A stretch of 64,000 nt of DNA from positions 84,319 to 148,318 of the forward strand of contig CBFIHZ010000003.1 in assembly GCA_965662545.1 (NCBI GenBank). The letters run 5' to 3'. The position numbers and the translations under genes are program-made. Source of the stretch: CPC320 sp002684375. GTDB taxonomy: Bacteria > Pseudomonadota > Alphaproteobacteria > Rhodobacterales > Rhodobacteraceae. Of this stretch, positions 18,143-27,660 are shown in pieces (within the stretch, counting starts at the first letter, position 1; each line of letters starts with the position of its first letter). The notes beneath the pieces were generated by a model, which saw only the letters and a list, made by a program, of their open reading frames with translations, did not search any database and was not told the DNA's origin.

Positions 18143-18515
18143 GCGTGGTTGCGCCAGATCAAGGGTCTTTGCGGCGCGTTTTAGGTTTGGACAGTCCAAA
18201 GAACCATCTGCGGCCCAATTGGTTTCAGTTTTTACCCAAATCTCAGGCGCGCACCGAGACCGGACTTTTGCCTGTAAATTTGCAAGTTAAAATTAGAAAC
18301 GGCACGCGATCGCGTTGAAGGGGGCATCGGTCTCTGAGTGGCAAAGGCATCTTCTTTTCCACCGGTATCCACATCGCAATGCGCCGAGAGCGCGGCTCAC
18401 TCGCGCCGTTTCGCAGGCTGAGAAGATCAGATCACGAGAGCAATGCCCGTTTGGGCATCCGGAGTTGAGTACAAACGCGACTGATTCGGGTCAATTTAGG
18501 TGCGGGGCCTCAGCC
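18143..18515. other. Intergenic region, no gene recognised
   Basis: About 370 bp between the convergent SRPBCC and pheA genes. Short chance frames only; no clear terminator with a T-run, tRNA or repeat seen. Confidence 0.5.
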
Positions 18516-19346
18516 TCACCGTGGCCGGTTCACCGGATAAACCCCTAAGATTTTAATTTTATCAGTGAAATATTCCAGCTCTTCCATGGCCAGCTTGACG
18601 TTTGCGTCTTCGGGATGTCCCTCAATGTCGGCATGAAACTGGGTTGCGGTAAACGATCCACCGACCATATAGCTTTCCAACTTGGTCATATTTACTCCGT
18701 TGGTGGCAAACCCGCCCATTGCTTTATAAAGTGCGGCGGGAATGTTGCGCACCTGAAACACAAAGCTGGTCATCATACCGCGATCGCCGCGGCGGCTATA
18801 GTCTGGCGCGCGCGCCATAATGACAAAACGCGTTGTGTTATTGTCATTATCCTCAATATCCTGCGCCAAAATATCAAGACCGTAAATTTCGCCTGCCAAG
18901 CTGCTGGCAAGCGCTGCCAAACTGGGATCGGCGGTCTTGGCGACATGTTTTGCAGAACCGGCAGTGTCGGCTCCGGTAACCCGGTGGATGCCATGTTCGC
19001 TTAAAAATCCGCGACATTGGCCTAAAAGCACCGTGTGGCTCATTGCGGAGGTGATCTGAGGCAGCGTGGTTCCAGGCACTGATAGCAGGCTGATGCGCAC
19101 TCGGACGAAGGCCTCGTCAATTATATGCAAGCCGGAGTCGGGCAGCAGCGAATGGATGTCTGCCACACGTCCTGCGGTAGAGTTTTCTACTGGTAACATT
19201 GCCAGTTCTGCCGTGCCCGAGCGCACGGCCTCGATGGCATCTTCAAACGTGCGGCATGGTAACGGACGCTTGTCGGGATATGCCTCGCGGCAGGCTTCGT
19301 GTGAATAAGCGCCAAGTTCGCCTTGAAAGGCAATTTTAAACTGCAT
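18516..19346 (-). CDS. pheA: Prephenate dehydratase
   Basis: Converts prephenate to phenylpyruvate, the committed step to phenylalanine. The ATG at 19346 gives MQFKIAFQGELGAYSHEAC, the usual N-terminus; the open frame extends upstream but without family sequence. The 276-residue protein has LPVENSTAGRVADIHSLL, SHTVLLGQCRGFL and the catalytic NTTRFVIMAR. The C-terminal ACT domain (TSFVFQVRNIPAALYKAMGG, then KLESYMVGGSF) should bind phenylalanine for feedback control; LESY replaces the common ESRP. No chorismate mutase domain is fused. Divergent from cycM. Confidence 0.96.
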   Translation of the reverse strand: MQFKIAFQGELGAYSHEACREAYPDKRPLPCRTFEDAIEAVRSGTAELAMLPVENSTAGRVADIHSLLPDSGLHIIDEAFVRVRISLLSVPGTTLPQITSAMSHTVLLGQCRGFLSEHGIHRVTGADTAGSAKHVAKTADPSLAALASSLAGEIYGLDILAQDIEDNDNNTTRFVIMARAPDYSRRGDRGMMTSFVFQVRNIPAALYKAMGGFATNGVNMTKLESYMVGGSFTATQFHADIEGHPEDANVKLAMEELEYFTDKIKILGVYPVNRPR

Positions 19347-19466
19347 CAGATAGATTCCCGTCACTTTAACCCAACTCGGGCGTTTGGTCGCGGTAACTAC
19401 ACCTTGCGTCCGCCTATGGGAAGCGGATACATAACACTTGATTGATAGCGAATAGGTACCTGAGCG

Positions 19467-19985
19467 ATGCTTGATACGATGACAATGACCAAAATTTTGG
19501 GTGGGTTTTGTGGCGCCTTCCTGATTTTCCTTCTGGGCAATTGGGTTGCGGAAGAACTTTACCATGTCGGCGGCAGTGGACACGGTGATCATAAACAGGC
19601 CTATGTCATTGATACCGGAGAAGAAGAGGCTGATACGGCGCAAGAAGAGGGCCCAGACTTTGCCACTTTGCTGGCCGCTGCGGATACCGGCAAAGGTGCC
19701 AAGGTGTTCAGCAAGTGTAAAGCCTGCCATAAACTGGAAGCTGGAGCCAATGGAACCGGCCCACATCTGTATGGGGTCGTCGATCGTGCTGTAGCTGTCG
19801 AGGCAGACTACAAGTACTCTGGCGCATTGATTGCGGTCGCCGAGGTTTGGACAGCAGAGAACCTGAACGGGTTTCTGGAAAATCCAAAATCCTATGCGCC
19901 GGGCACCAAAATGGGATTTTCCGGTTTGAAAAAAGAGACGGATCGCGCCAACTTGATCGCCTATTTGGCAACGATAGGCGAATAG
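19467..19985 (+). CDS. cycM: Membrane-anchored cytochrome c (CycM / c552 type)
   Basis: An electron carrier between the bc1 complex and cytochrome c oxidase, tethered to the periplasmic face of the inner membrane. The 172-residue protein has an uncleaved hydrophobic anchor at residues 9-28, a His-rich and then acidic linker (GEEEADTAQEEG), and a class I cytochrome c domain. Heme is bound by C84-x-x-C87-H88 (CKACH) with the axial Met149 in GTKMGFSG. The domain order matches CycM of Bradyrhizobium and c552 of Paracoccus. A strong terminator follows 27 bp after the stop. Confidence 0.92.
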   Translation: MLDTMTMTKILGGFCGAFLIFLLGNWVAEELYHVGGSGHGDHKQAYVIDTGEEEADTAQEEGPDFATLLAAADTGKGAKVFSKCKACHKLEAGANGTGPHLYGVVDRAVAVEADYKYSGALIAVAEVWTAENLNGFLENPKSYAPGTKMGFSGLKKETDRANLIAYLATIGE

Positions 19986-20011
19986 TCAGACCCTCACACG
20001 ATCTTGAAGTT

Positions 20012-20039
20012 AGCCATCGCCCTGCGCGGTGGCTTTTTT
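20012..20039 (+). terminator. Rho-independent terminator after cycM
   Basis: Nine-bp stem AGCCATCGC / GCGGTGGCT (one G-T wobble) with loop CCTGC, followed by a run of five T. It ends the cycM transcript. Confidence 0.9.
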
Positions 20040-20105
20040 ACATCTAAAGCGCGTTAATCACAAAAAATTCAATAAAACGCCGCTTGCGCATGGCAAAGCC
20101 GACCC

Positions 20106-20126
20106 TTTAGTTTATCTTAAACTAAA
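20106..20126. promoter_or_regulatory. Perfect 9-bp inverted repeat upstream of yejA, candidate operator
   Basis: Arms TTTAGTTTA (20106-20114) and TAAACTAAA (20118-20126) are exact complements separated by 3 bp. The dyad lies about 43 bp before the yejA start in an AT-rich leader, where a repressor site would sit. The outer TTTAG/CTAAA recalls Irr-type iron control elements, but the spacing is longer, so the regulator is unknown. It has no T-run and is not a terminator. Confidence 0.55.
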
Positions 20127-20168
20127 CCATCTTAAATTGTTTCAAATTGTCTGGATCGGAGTCTGGTG

Positions 20169-22082
20169 ATGCGCAGTAAACAAACTAACTCAGGAAAGCG
20201 TGTGGCACAAACTGCCCCTTTGGTGGGCTGGCGGTTTTTGGGTTTGCTGGGATTTAGTCTGATCGCGGTGCTGTGGCTGGGCAAAAGTACCTTTGCGGCA
20301 GATAAGATCATTAAGTCACATGGAATCTCAAGTTTTGGTGAGCTGAAATACCCTGCCGATTTTCCGCATTTTGATTATGTGAACCCGGATGCGCCGAAAG
20401 GTGGCGAGTTTACAACGTGGGGATTCGGCACATTCGACAGCCTCACCCCCTATATTCTCAAGGGTAACGCTGGGTCGCTTGCAACCGTGTTTTTTGATAG
20501 TTTGATGACGGGAAATTCCGATGAGCCTGACTCAATGTACGGTTTGGTTGCCCATACGGTGGAATATCCTGAAAATCGCAGTTGGGTGATTTTTCACATG
20601 CGCCCTGAAGCCCGGTTCGCAGACGGTACGCCATTGACCGCTGAGGATGTGGTGTTCAGTTATAATGTGTTGCTGGAAAAAGGCCGTCCGACCTTTAAGG
20701 TGACTTTCGAGCATTTTGACAAGGTGGAAGCGCTGGACACCCATCGGGTGAAGTTTTCATTCAATCCCGAGGGCCCTTTGCGCGAACTGTTGATGACTGC
20801 AGGGGGCTTGCCGATTTTCTCCAAGGCCTATTACGACGACCGCGATTTTGCCGAAGCCACGCTTGAGCCGCCGCTGGGGTCTGGTGAATATGAATTGCTG
20901 TCTGTCGATGCCGGTCGCAGCGTTGCCTATAAGCGTCGGCCCGATTACTGGGGTAAGGATTTGCCGGTGAATGTCGGCACCAATAATTTCGACGTTCTCA
21001 AGGTTGAGTATTTTGCTGATTACACCACCGCATTTGAAGCATTTAAAGGTGGTGCCTATACCTATCGTGAGGAATATATGTCCAAGCTCTGGGCGACCTC
21101 TTATGAGTTTCCTGCGGTTGAGAAAGGCTGGGTCAAACTTGAAAACCTGCCCGACGGACGCCCGGCGGGGACTCAAGGGTTTTGGTTTAACCTGCGCAGG
21201 GAAAAGTTTAGCGACCCGCGTGTGCGAGAAGCGATTGGTATGGCGTTTAACTTTGAGTGGTCCAACGAAAGTCTGTTTTATGGTATTTATAGCCGTACCG
21301 ACAGCTTTTGGGAAAATTCAGCGACGCTGCAGGCCGAGGGGATGCCGTCTGAGGCTGAATTGGAATTGCTTGAACCGTTGCGCGCTCAGCTTCCCACAGC
21401 GGTCTTTGATGCACCAGCCTATGTGCCGTTAGTGTCTAAACCTGATCAAGTTGGGGACCGCAAGGCCCTGCGCAAGGCGGGAAAACTGCTTGATGCCGCA
21501 GGTTGGACGGTGGGAGATGATGGCATTCGCGTCAATGCTGACGGCGTGCAGTTGACGCTGGATGTAATGAATGACAGCCCCTCTTTTGAACGCATTATCA
21601 ATCCGTATATCGAAAACCTCAAACGGCTTGGGGTGGCGGCGACCACCACGCGGGTGGATTCTGCTGAGGCACAAGAGCGTGAGAAGAACTTTGACTATGA
21701 TATGGTCGTGCAGCGCTATGCCATGTCGTCGACCCCGGGCAATGAGTTGCGCGGTATCTTCGGATCAGAGACAGTGGATGTTGCCGGCTCAGCCAATCGG
21801 GCCGGGCTTGCGCATCCGGGTGTGGATGCGTTGATCCGCCATATTGCCGAAGCTGAATCCCGCGCCGATCTGACCACGGCTGTCAATGCGCTCGACCGGG
21901 TGCTGCGGGCGTTGCATATCTGGGTGCCGCAATGGTACAAACCCGTACATAACATTGCGTATTTTGATATGTATGAACGTCCCTATACCGACACCCCGCC
22001 ACTTTATTCGATGGGTGAGATGTCGATCTGGTGGTATAATCCAGCAAAGGCTCAAGCCTTGAAAGACGCAGGCGCATTTTGA
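20169..22082 (+). CDS. yejA: Periplasmic peptide-binding protein of a YejABEF-type importer
   Basis: Extracellular solute-binding protein family 5, YejA branch, which binds oligopeptides (and microcin C in enterobacteria). I start at the ATG at 20169 with GGAG 8 nt upstream; a GTG directly before it is possible. An N-terminal hydrophobic segment (FLGLLGFSLIAVLWLG) ends near TFAA and acts as signal peptide. The mature protein begins KIIKSHGISSFGELKYPADF, with HFDYVNPDAPKGGE, both hallmarks of YejA. Length (637) fits the family. It heads a four-gene operon in the order A-B-E-F. Confidence 0.93.
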   Translation: MRSKQTNSGKRVAQTAPLVGWRFLGLLGFSLIAVLWLGKSTFAADKIIKSHGISSFGELKYPADFPHFDYVNPDAPKGGEFTTWGFGTFDSLTPYILKGNAGSLATVFFDSLMTGNSDEPDSMYGLVAHTVEYPENRSWVIFHMRPEARFADGTPLTAEDVVFSYNVLLEKGRPTFKVTFEHFDKVEALDTHRVKFSFNPEGPLRELLMTAGGLPIFSKAYYDDRDFAEATLEPPLGSGEYELLSVDAGRSVAYKRRPDYWGKDLPVNVGTNNFDVLKVEYFADYTTAFEAFKGGAYTYREEYMSKLWATSYEFPAVEKGWVKLENLPDGRPAGTQGFWFNLRREKFSDPRVREAIGMAFNFEWSNESLFYGIYSRTDSFWENSATLQAEGMPSEAELELLEPLRAQLPTAVFDAPAYVPLVSKPDQVGDRKALRKAGKLLDAAGWTVGDDGIRVNADGVQLTLDVMNDSPSFERIINPYIENLKRLGVAATTTRVDSAEAQEREKNFDYDMVVQRYAMSSTPGNELRGIFGSETVDVAGSANRAGLAHPGVDALIRHIAEAESRADLTTAVNALDRVLRALHIWVPQWYKPVHNIAYFDMYERPYTDTPPLYSMGEMSIWWYNPAKAQALKDAGAF

Positions 22083-22097
22083 GGCAGGGCCACTAGC

Positions 22098-23177
22098 ATG
22101 GGCGCATATATCCTTCGTAGATTGGCGCTGATCATTCCCACATTACTGGGGATCATGGTGATCAATTTTGCCCTCGTGCAATTTGTGCCCGGCGGCCCGA
22201 TCGAGCAGATCATTGCTCAGATCGAAGGCGGAGGTGATGTGTTTGAGGGAATCGCTGGTGGCGGGGCTGCCGAAACGGCGGCAGCCACTTCCGAAGACTA
22301 TGTTGGCGGGCGTGGCCTGCCGCCAGAATTTATCGCACAGCTGGAAGCCGAGTTCGGCTTTGACAAACCGCCGCTTGAGCGGTTTTTGCACATGATGTGG
22401 AATTACATGCAGCTGGATTTCGGTGAGAGTTATTTTAGGTCGGTCAGCGTTATTGATCTGGTGCTGGAGAAGATGCCGGTCTCAATCACCTTGGGCCTTT
22501 GGTCGACGCTGATTGCCTATATGGTGTCCATCCCGCTGGGCATCCGCAAAGCGGTGCGCGACGGCAGTAAATTTGACACGTGGACCAGCGGATTGATTAT
22601 TGTTGGCTATGCGATTCCGGGATTTTTGTTCGCCATTCTACTTTTGGTGCTGTTCGCCGGCGGATCCTATTATCAAATATTCCCGCTGCGCGGCCTGACG
22701 TCGGAAAATTGGTCTGACTTGGGCTTTTTTGCTAAAATTGCCGATTATTTCTGGCATATAGCGCTGCCGGTGCTGGCTTCGACAATTGCGGCCTTTGCCA
22801 CTTTGACCTTGTTGACGAAGAACAGCTTTCTCGACGAGATCAAAAAGCAATATGTCATGACTGCCCGCGCCAAAGGGCTGTCTGAAGGCCGGGTGCTTTA
22901 TGGTCACGTGTTTCGCAATGCCATGCTGATCGTGATCGCAGGGTTCCCAGCGGTGTTTATCGGGGTATTTTTTGGCGGCTCGCTGATCATTGAGACGATA
23001 TTTTCGCTAGATGGTCTTGGGCGACTTGGTTTTGAGGCGGCCGTTGCGCGTGATTATCCAGTGATCTTCGGTACTTTATTTGTCTTTGGCCTCATGGGAC
23101 TTCTTGTGGGGATAATATCGGATCTGATGTATGTTTTTATTGATCCGCGGATCGATTTTGAAAGTCGGCAGGGATAA
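22098..23177 (+). CDS. yejB: Peptide ABC transporter permease, YejB type
   Basis: First membrane subunit of the importer. The 359-residue protein begins YILRRLALIIPTLLGIMVINF, followed by QFVPGGPIEQ and a Gly/Ala-rich insert (GGGAAETAAATSEDY) characteristic of YejB, then GLPPEFIAQLEAEFGFDKP. The EAA-loop is MTARAKGLSEGRVLYGHVFRNA and the C-terminus is YVFIDPRIDFESR. Its TAA stop shares one base with the yejE ATG (TAATG). Confidence 0.95.
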   Translation: MGAYILRRLALIIPTLLGIMVINFALVQFVPGGPIEQIIAQIEGGGDVFEGIAGGGAAETAAATSEDYVGGRGLPPEFIAQLEAEFGFDKPPLERFLHMMWNYMQLDFGESYFRSVSVIDLVLEKMPVSITLGLWSTLIAYMVSIPLGIRKAVRDGSKFDTWTSGLIIVGYAIPGFLFAILLLVLFAGGSYYQIFPLRGLTSENWSDLGFFAKIADYFWHIALPVLASTIAAFATLTLLTKNSFLDEIKKQYVMTARAKGLSEGRVLYGHVFRNAMLIVIAGFPAVFIGVFFGGSLIIETIFSLDGLGRLGFEAAVARDYPVIFGTLFVFGLMGLLVGIISDLMYVFIDPRIDFESRQG

Positions 23178-24304
23178 TGGGATTAATGTCGTTCGCACTG
23201 TCGCCGCTCAATCAGCGTCGCTGGAATAATTTCAAAAGTAACCGTCGGGCATTCTGGTCGTTGGTGGTGTTTTCCGTCCTGTTTGGCTTGTCGCTGTTTG
23301 CCGAATTTATCGCCAATGACAAACCTATTTTGGTACAGTATCGCGGCGAGTATTATGCGCCGATTTTTCAGTTTTACCCTGAGACAGCTTTTGGTGGCGA
23401 TTTCAAAACTGAGGCGGTGTATCGCGACCCGGAGGTCAAATGCCTGATCCGGTCCGGTGGGATTGAAGATTGCTTTGACGATCCAGACGGTATTATCGCA
23501 GCTATCGACGCCGGTGGCTTTGGCATCGGGGACGACGGCTTTCACAAGGGCTGGGCGCTGTGGCCGGTGATTCCCTATTCGTTTACCACGCCCGTGGACC
23601 GGCCCGGAGCGGCCCCGCTGCCGCCAAATTCTCAAAACTGGCTTGGCACAGATGATACCAAACGCGATGTGGTGGCGCGAGTGATCTATGGGTTTCGGTT
23701 GTCGATTGTGTTTACCCTGATTGTAACGACTTGCGCATCCTTGATTGGCATTGCTGCCGGCGCGGCGCAGGGGTATTTTGGTGGACGTCTGGATTTGATC
23801 TTTCAGCGGGTGATTGAAATCTGGGGGGCGACGCCGTCGCTTTATATTATCATCATACTGTTTGCGATACTGGGGCGGGGCTTTTGGCTTCTGGTGTTTT
23901 TGATGGTGCTGTTTGGCTGGACGGCGCTGGTCGGTGTTGTGCGGGCCGAGTTTCTGCGCGCCCGCAATCTGGAATATGTGCGTGCAGCTCGGGCGCTGGG
24001 CGTGTCTAACCTGACGATCATGTTTCGCCATATGCTGCCCAACGCAATGGTGGCTACGCTGACCATGCTGCCCTTTATCGTGACTGGAACGATCAGCACT
24101 TTGGCCAGTCTTGATTTTCTGGGCTTTGGGCTGCCGTCTTCGGCGCCAAGTCTGGGTGAATTGACCCTGCAGGCAAAACAAAACCTGCAAGCACCATGGC
24201 TGGCTTTTACCGCGTTTTTCACCTTTGCCATTATGCTGTCATTGCTGGTGTTTATTTTTGAGGGTGTGCGCGACGCGTTCGATCCCAGAAAGACCTTCCA
24301 ATGA
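23177..24304 (+). CDS. yejE: Peptide ABC transporter permease, YejE type
   Basis: Second membrane subunit. The 375-residue protein has the YejE N-terminus (SPLNQRRWNNFKSNRRAFWS), one membrane helix, then a large periplasmic insert (ANDKPILVQYRGEYYAPIFQ and about 100 further residues) absent from DppC. Then come NWLGTDDTKRDVVARVIYGF and the EAA-loop YVRAARALGVSNLTIMFRHM. It overlaps yejB by 1 bp and yejF by 4 bp. Confidence 0.96.
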   Translation: MGLMSFALSPLNQRRWNNFKSNRRAFWSLVVFSVLFGLSLFAEFIANDKPILVQYRGEYYAPIFQFYPETAFGGDFKTEAVYRDPEVKCLIRSGGIEDCFDDPDGIIAAIDAGGFGIGDDGFHKGWALWPVIPYSFTTPVDRPGAAPLPPNSQNWLGTDDTKRDVVARVIYGFRLSIVFTLIVTTCASLIGIAAGAAQGYFGGRLDLIFQRVIEIWGATPSLYIIIILFAILGRGFWLLVFLMVLFGWTALVGVVRAEFLRARNLEYVRAARALGVSNLTIMFRHMLPNAMVATLTMLPFIVTGTISTLASLDFLGFGLPSSAPSLGELTLQAKQNLQAPWLAFTAFFTFAIMLSLLVFIFEGVRDAFDPRKTFQ

Positions 24305-25905
24305 GCGCGTTGTTACAGGTCGAAAATCTTTCTGTCTCGTTTCGCCAAGAGGGACGTTTGACACCCGCAGTGCGCAATATCTCATTTTCGCTCAATCGCG
24401 GCGAAACCGTGGCTTTGGTCGGCGAAAGCGGTTCGGGTAAATCTGTGTCGGCGCTGTCAACGGTCTCTTTACTGGGTGATAGCGCGGTCGTCTCTGGCTC
24501 GGTCAAATATGCTGGGCAGCAGATGATCGGTGCCGATGAGGGGCAGCTGCGTCAGGTACGTGGCAATGACATAAGCTTTATTTTTCAAGAGCCGATGACG
24601 TCGCTCAATCCGCTGCACACGATTGAGCGGCAACTGAGCGAAAGCCTGACCTTGCATCAGGGCTTGGTTGGCGCCAAGGCGCGGGCGCTGATCTTAGAGC
24701 TGTTGACCAAGGTTGGTATCCGGGATCCCGAAACCCGGCTTGGGGCCTATCCTCATCAGCTCTCAGGGGGACAGCGGCAGCGCATTATGATTGCCATGGC
24801 TCTTGCCAACCAACCTGATGTTTTGATTGCCGATGAGCCGACAACGGCTCTGGATGTGACGATTCAAGCCCAAATTTTAGAGTTACTGGCCGAATTGAAA
24901 GCCTCAGAGGGGATGGGTCTTTTATTCATAACCCATGATCTGGCGATTGTGCGGCGGATTGCTGATCGGGTTTGTGTTATGAAAGACGGCGAGATCGTTG
25001 AGACCGGCAGCACGGCAGAGATTTTTGCAAATCCGCAACACCCCTATACGCAAAAGCTGTTGAATGCTGCTCCTAGCGGGCGGCCAAGTCCGGTGGCAGA
25101 TACGGCCCCGGTTGTGGTTAAAACCGATCACTTGAAGATTTGGTTTCCGATCCAGCGCGGCTTGCTAAAGCGTACGGTGGGCCATGTGAAGGCGGTAAAC
25201 GATCTGACGCTGTCGGTGCAGGCGGGGGAAACTCTTGGCATCGTCGGTGAAAGTGGTTCGGGTAAAACCACTGCGGCGCTGGCGATTATGCGATTGATCC
25301 AGTTGGAGGGTAGGGTGACGTTTTTAGGTCAGGCGATCGAGAAAATGTCGGGTCGGGCCCTGCGACGGCTGCGCGGTGATATGCAAATTGTATTTCAGGA
25401 TCCCTTTGGATCTCTGTCGCCTAGGATGACCTGTGCGCAGATCATCGCCGAGGGTCTTGAGGTGCACGGTACATCCGATTTGGGTCCGTTGCGCGATATG
25501 GTGGCTGAGGTGATGCTTGAGGTTGGGCTTGATCCCGCTGTGATGGATCGGTACCCGCATGAGTTTTCCGGTGGTCAGAGGCAGCGGATCGCGATTGCGC
25601 GCGCGATGATCCTGCGTCCTAAGCTGGTGGTTCTAGACGAGCCGACAAGCGCGCTGGATATGACGGTACAGGTGCAGATTGTCGCTTTGTTACGCGATCT
25701 ACAGAAAAAATATGGACTGGCCTATTTGTTTATCAGCCACGATCTAAAGGTGATCCGGGCGATGTCACACAAGGTTATGGTGATGCGACAGGGCGATGTT
25801 GTAGAAAGCGGATTGGTCGATGACATATTTGAAAACCCGCAGCATGGCTATACCCGGCAATTGTTGGGTGCGGCGCTTGATCTGGATCAGATGGTAAAGG
25901 CTTAA
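24301..25905 (+). CDS. yejF: Peptide ABC transporter ATP-binding protein with two nucleotide-binding domains, YejF type
   Basis: Cytoplasmic ATPase powering the YejABE importer. The 534-residue protein fuses two ABC domains: Walker A GESGSGKS and signature LSGGQRQR in the first half, GESGSGKT and FSGGQRQR in the second, with Walker B segments VLIADEPTTALD and LVVLDEPTSALD. Each half ends in the oligopeptide-transporter segment (NPQHPYTQKLL, NPQHGYTRQLL). It closes the yejABEF operon and is convergent with the carboxypeptidase gene 25 bp away. Confidence 0.96.
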   Translation: MSALLQVENLSVSFRQEGRLTPAVRNISFSLNRGETVALVGESGSGKSVSALSTVSLLGDSAVVSGSVKYAGQQMIGADEGQLRQVRGNDISFIFQEPMTSLNPLHTIERQLSESLTLHQGLVGAKARALILELLTKVGIRDPETRLGAYPHQLSGGQRQRIMIAMALANQPDVLIADEPTTALDVTIQAQILELLAELKASEGMGLLFITHDLAIVRRIADRVCVMKDGEIVETGSTAEIFANPQHPYTQKLLNAAPSGRPSPVADTAPVVVKTDHLKIWFPIQRGLLKRTVGHVKAVNDLTLSVQAGETLGIVGESGSGKTTAALAIMRLIQLEGRVTFLGQAIEKMSGRALRRLRGDMQIVFQDPFGSLSPRMTCAQIIAEGLEVHGTSDLGPLRDMVAEVMLEVGLDPAVMDRYPHEFSGGQRQRIAIARAMILRPKLVVLDEPTSALDMTVQVQIVALLRDLQKKYGLAYLFISHDLKVIRAMSHKVMVMRQGDVVESGLVDDIFENPQHGYTRQLLGAALDLDQMVKA

Positions 25906-25930
25906 TCGCAGAGGCTTTGTGTCGGGATAC

Positions 25931-27367
25931 TTAGCCCGGACCGATAGTTGAGCAGGTTTGCTTGCGTGCGGCTAAACGCCGACAGGCCAATGCTGCCGCA
26001 TCGCGGGTCATCCCATAGAAATTTGCATCAAACCCGGTTTGTTTTGCGACAACCTTACGCAAACTGCCCTCTAGGGTTCCCAGTTCGGACAACACCGTGC
26101 GCAGCAATACGGCCTCGGCGTCGCCTCGGCTACGGTAGTTCCCGACATTGATGCCCCAGTGGCGCCCTCCCGATGTCGATATGCGTGTTACCACTTCGAG
26201 CACAATTGGGTCGTCGTCGCTTGAGTTCTCGGCAAGCCCGGTATGATCTGTGTTGTTATACATGTTGAGCGGTGCTGTTTTACCGGATGAATTACCGGCA
26301 TACATACTGGCTATGTCTTGCACAGAGCTTTCGAGTGTATCGGGCATTTGCACCGATGTAACCGCTGCTAATATCGTATCCTGCATTGTATCTTTGCCGC
26401 CGCCACCCAGTCCAAATGGCCGCAGTTTTGGGCGCAGGCTGGTTTTTACTGCTGTGACCGTACGGTGGCTGATACCGGCATGACCGTCTACTTTGCCAGG
26501 ATTGGGATAGGCGGGCCGTCTGGGTTTAATCACGGCAACATTGGTCGGCGCACGCTTGAAGCCCATATTTAACAATTCAGCCACTCTGGCATTGCGAGAC
26601 GAAGTAGAGCGCCCACCAAATACCGTGGCAATGATCCGTTCCTTGCCGCGTTCTGCCGAGGCCACCAGATTGAACCCTGCCGCCTGTGTGTAGCCGGTTT
26701 TGATGCCATCGGCGCCTTTATAATTGGCCAAAAGCCGGCGGTTGGTGTTGGCAATCTTGCGTTTGCCGATGGTTGTTGTCCGTCGAGAAAACAGATTGTA
26801 GTATTGGTTATAATCATACAGCAGGTGACGACCGAGAATGGTCATATCGTGGGCTGTGGACAGATGCCCCTTTTGTGTCAGGCCGTGCGCATTTTTAAAT
26901 GTTGTTCGGGTCATCCCCAGTCGTTTTGCAGTCCGCGTCATGCGGTTGGCAAAAGCCTCTTCCGAGCCGGATATTGCTTCCCCTAGTGCGGTTGCGGCGT
27001 CATTGGCCGATTTTACTGCGGCCGCGCGGATCAGATAGCGTAGTTTGATTTTCTGACCGGCTTTCAAGCCCAGCTTGGAGGGCGGCTCTCTGGAGGCGTT
27101 GCGCGAGATTTTTACCAGCGTGTCTTCCGTGATTTCGCCATGACGAATGGCTTCAAACACGACATACAACGTCATCATTTTCGTAAGCGATGCCGGGTGC
27201 AATCGTGTATTGGCATTGCGAGAATGCAATATCTTTCCCGACCGTGCATCCATCACCACCGCCGCGTAGGGCGCTGACATCACCGAAATTGGAACAATCA
27301 CCAACAGCCAGACAGCCGTTGCCAAAAATAGCCCTCTTCGGGCCAGCAATATCTGCCGTACCTTCAC
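25931..27367 (-). CDS. D-alanyl-D-alanine carboxypeptidase (S11 family) with C-terminal SPOR-like region
   Basis: A penicillin-binding protein that trims the terminal D-Ala from peptidoglycan stem peptides. The 478-residue protein has an N-terminal membrane/signal segment (GLFLATAVWLLVIVPISVMS). The catalytic set is S60-x-x-K63 (SLTKMM), S120-A-N122 and K222-T-G. The last 80 residues (HWGINVGNYRSRGDAEAVL and onward) resemble an SPOR peptidoglycan-binding domain, expected to bring the enzyme to septal, denuded glycan. The linker between them is long and low in complexity. A 293-bp gap separates it from divergent clpS. Confidence 0.93.
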   Translation of the reverse strand: MKVRQILLARRGLFLATAVWLLVIVPISVMSAPYAAVVMDARSGKILHSRNANTRLHPASLTKMMTLYVVFEAIRHGEITEDTLVKISRNASREPPSKLGLKAGQKIKLRYLIRAAAVKSANDAATALGEAISGSEEAFANRMTRTAKRLGMTRTTFKNAHGLTQKGHLSTAHDMTILGRHLLYDYNQYYNLFSRRTTTIGKRKIANTNRRLLANYKGADGIKTGYTQAAGFNLVASAERGKERIIATVFGGRSTSSRNARVAELLNMGFKRAPTNVAVIKPRRPAYPNPGKVDGHAGISHRTVTAVKTSLRPKLRPFGLGGGGKDTMQDTILAAVTSVQMPDTLESSVQDIASMYAGNSSGKTAPLNMYNNTDHTGLAENSSDDDPIVLEVVTRISTSGGRHWGINVGNYRSRGDAEAVLLRTVLSELGTLEGSLRKVVAKQTGFDANFYGMTRDAAALACRRLAARKQTCSTIGPG

Positions 27368-27660
27368 ATGACCTGCCTTTTTCTGCCTCTGGTCGCTGAT
27401 TTTTCAGCAACTCATTTATTTGTTAATAGGATATCACAAAAAGGGTGCGGAATAAAGTATTGATTTCAATGATAGAGATTGTGTTTTCAGAGGGGCGTAT
27501 TCCAGCCTTTGCCAATTGACGTATCGGGATGTTTTGGCGGGTGTATTGGTCAATTTTAATTAAGTTTGTTGACAGAATTCGCACAGGCCTCTTTTCACCT
27601 TGCCTGCGACCTCTATATAGCTGAAGACACTGCAAACAGTAACACGGACGCTCTGGTGCT

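Noticed and set aside
23183..24190. 335-codon minus-strand frame across yejE
   Set aside because: It lies antisense to a clear yejE gene and is rich in Gln, His and Arg, as expected for a complementary-strand artefact.
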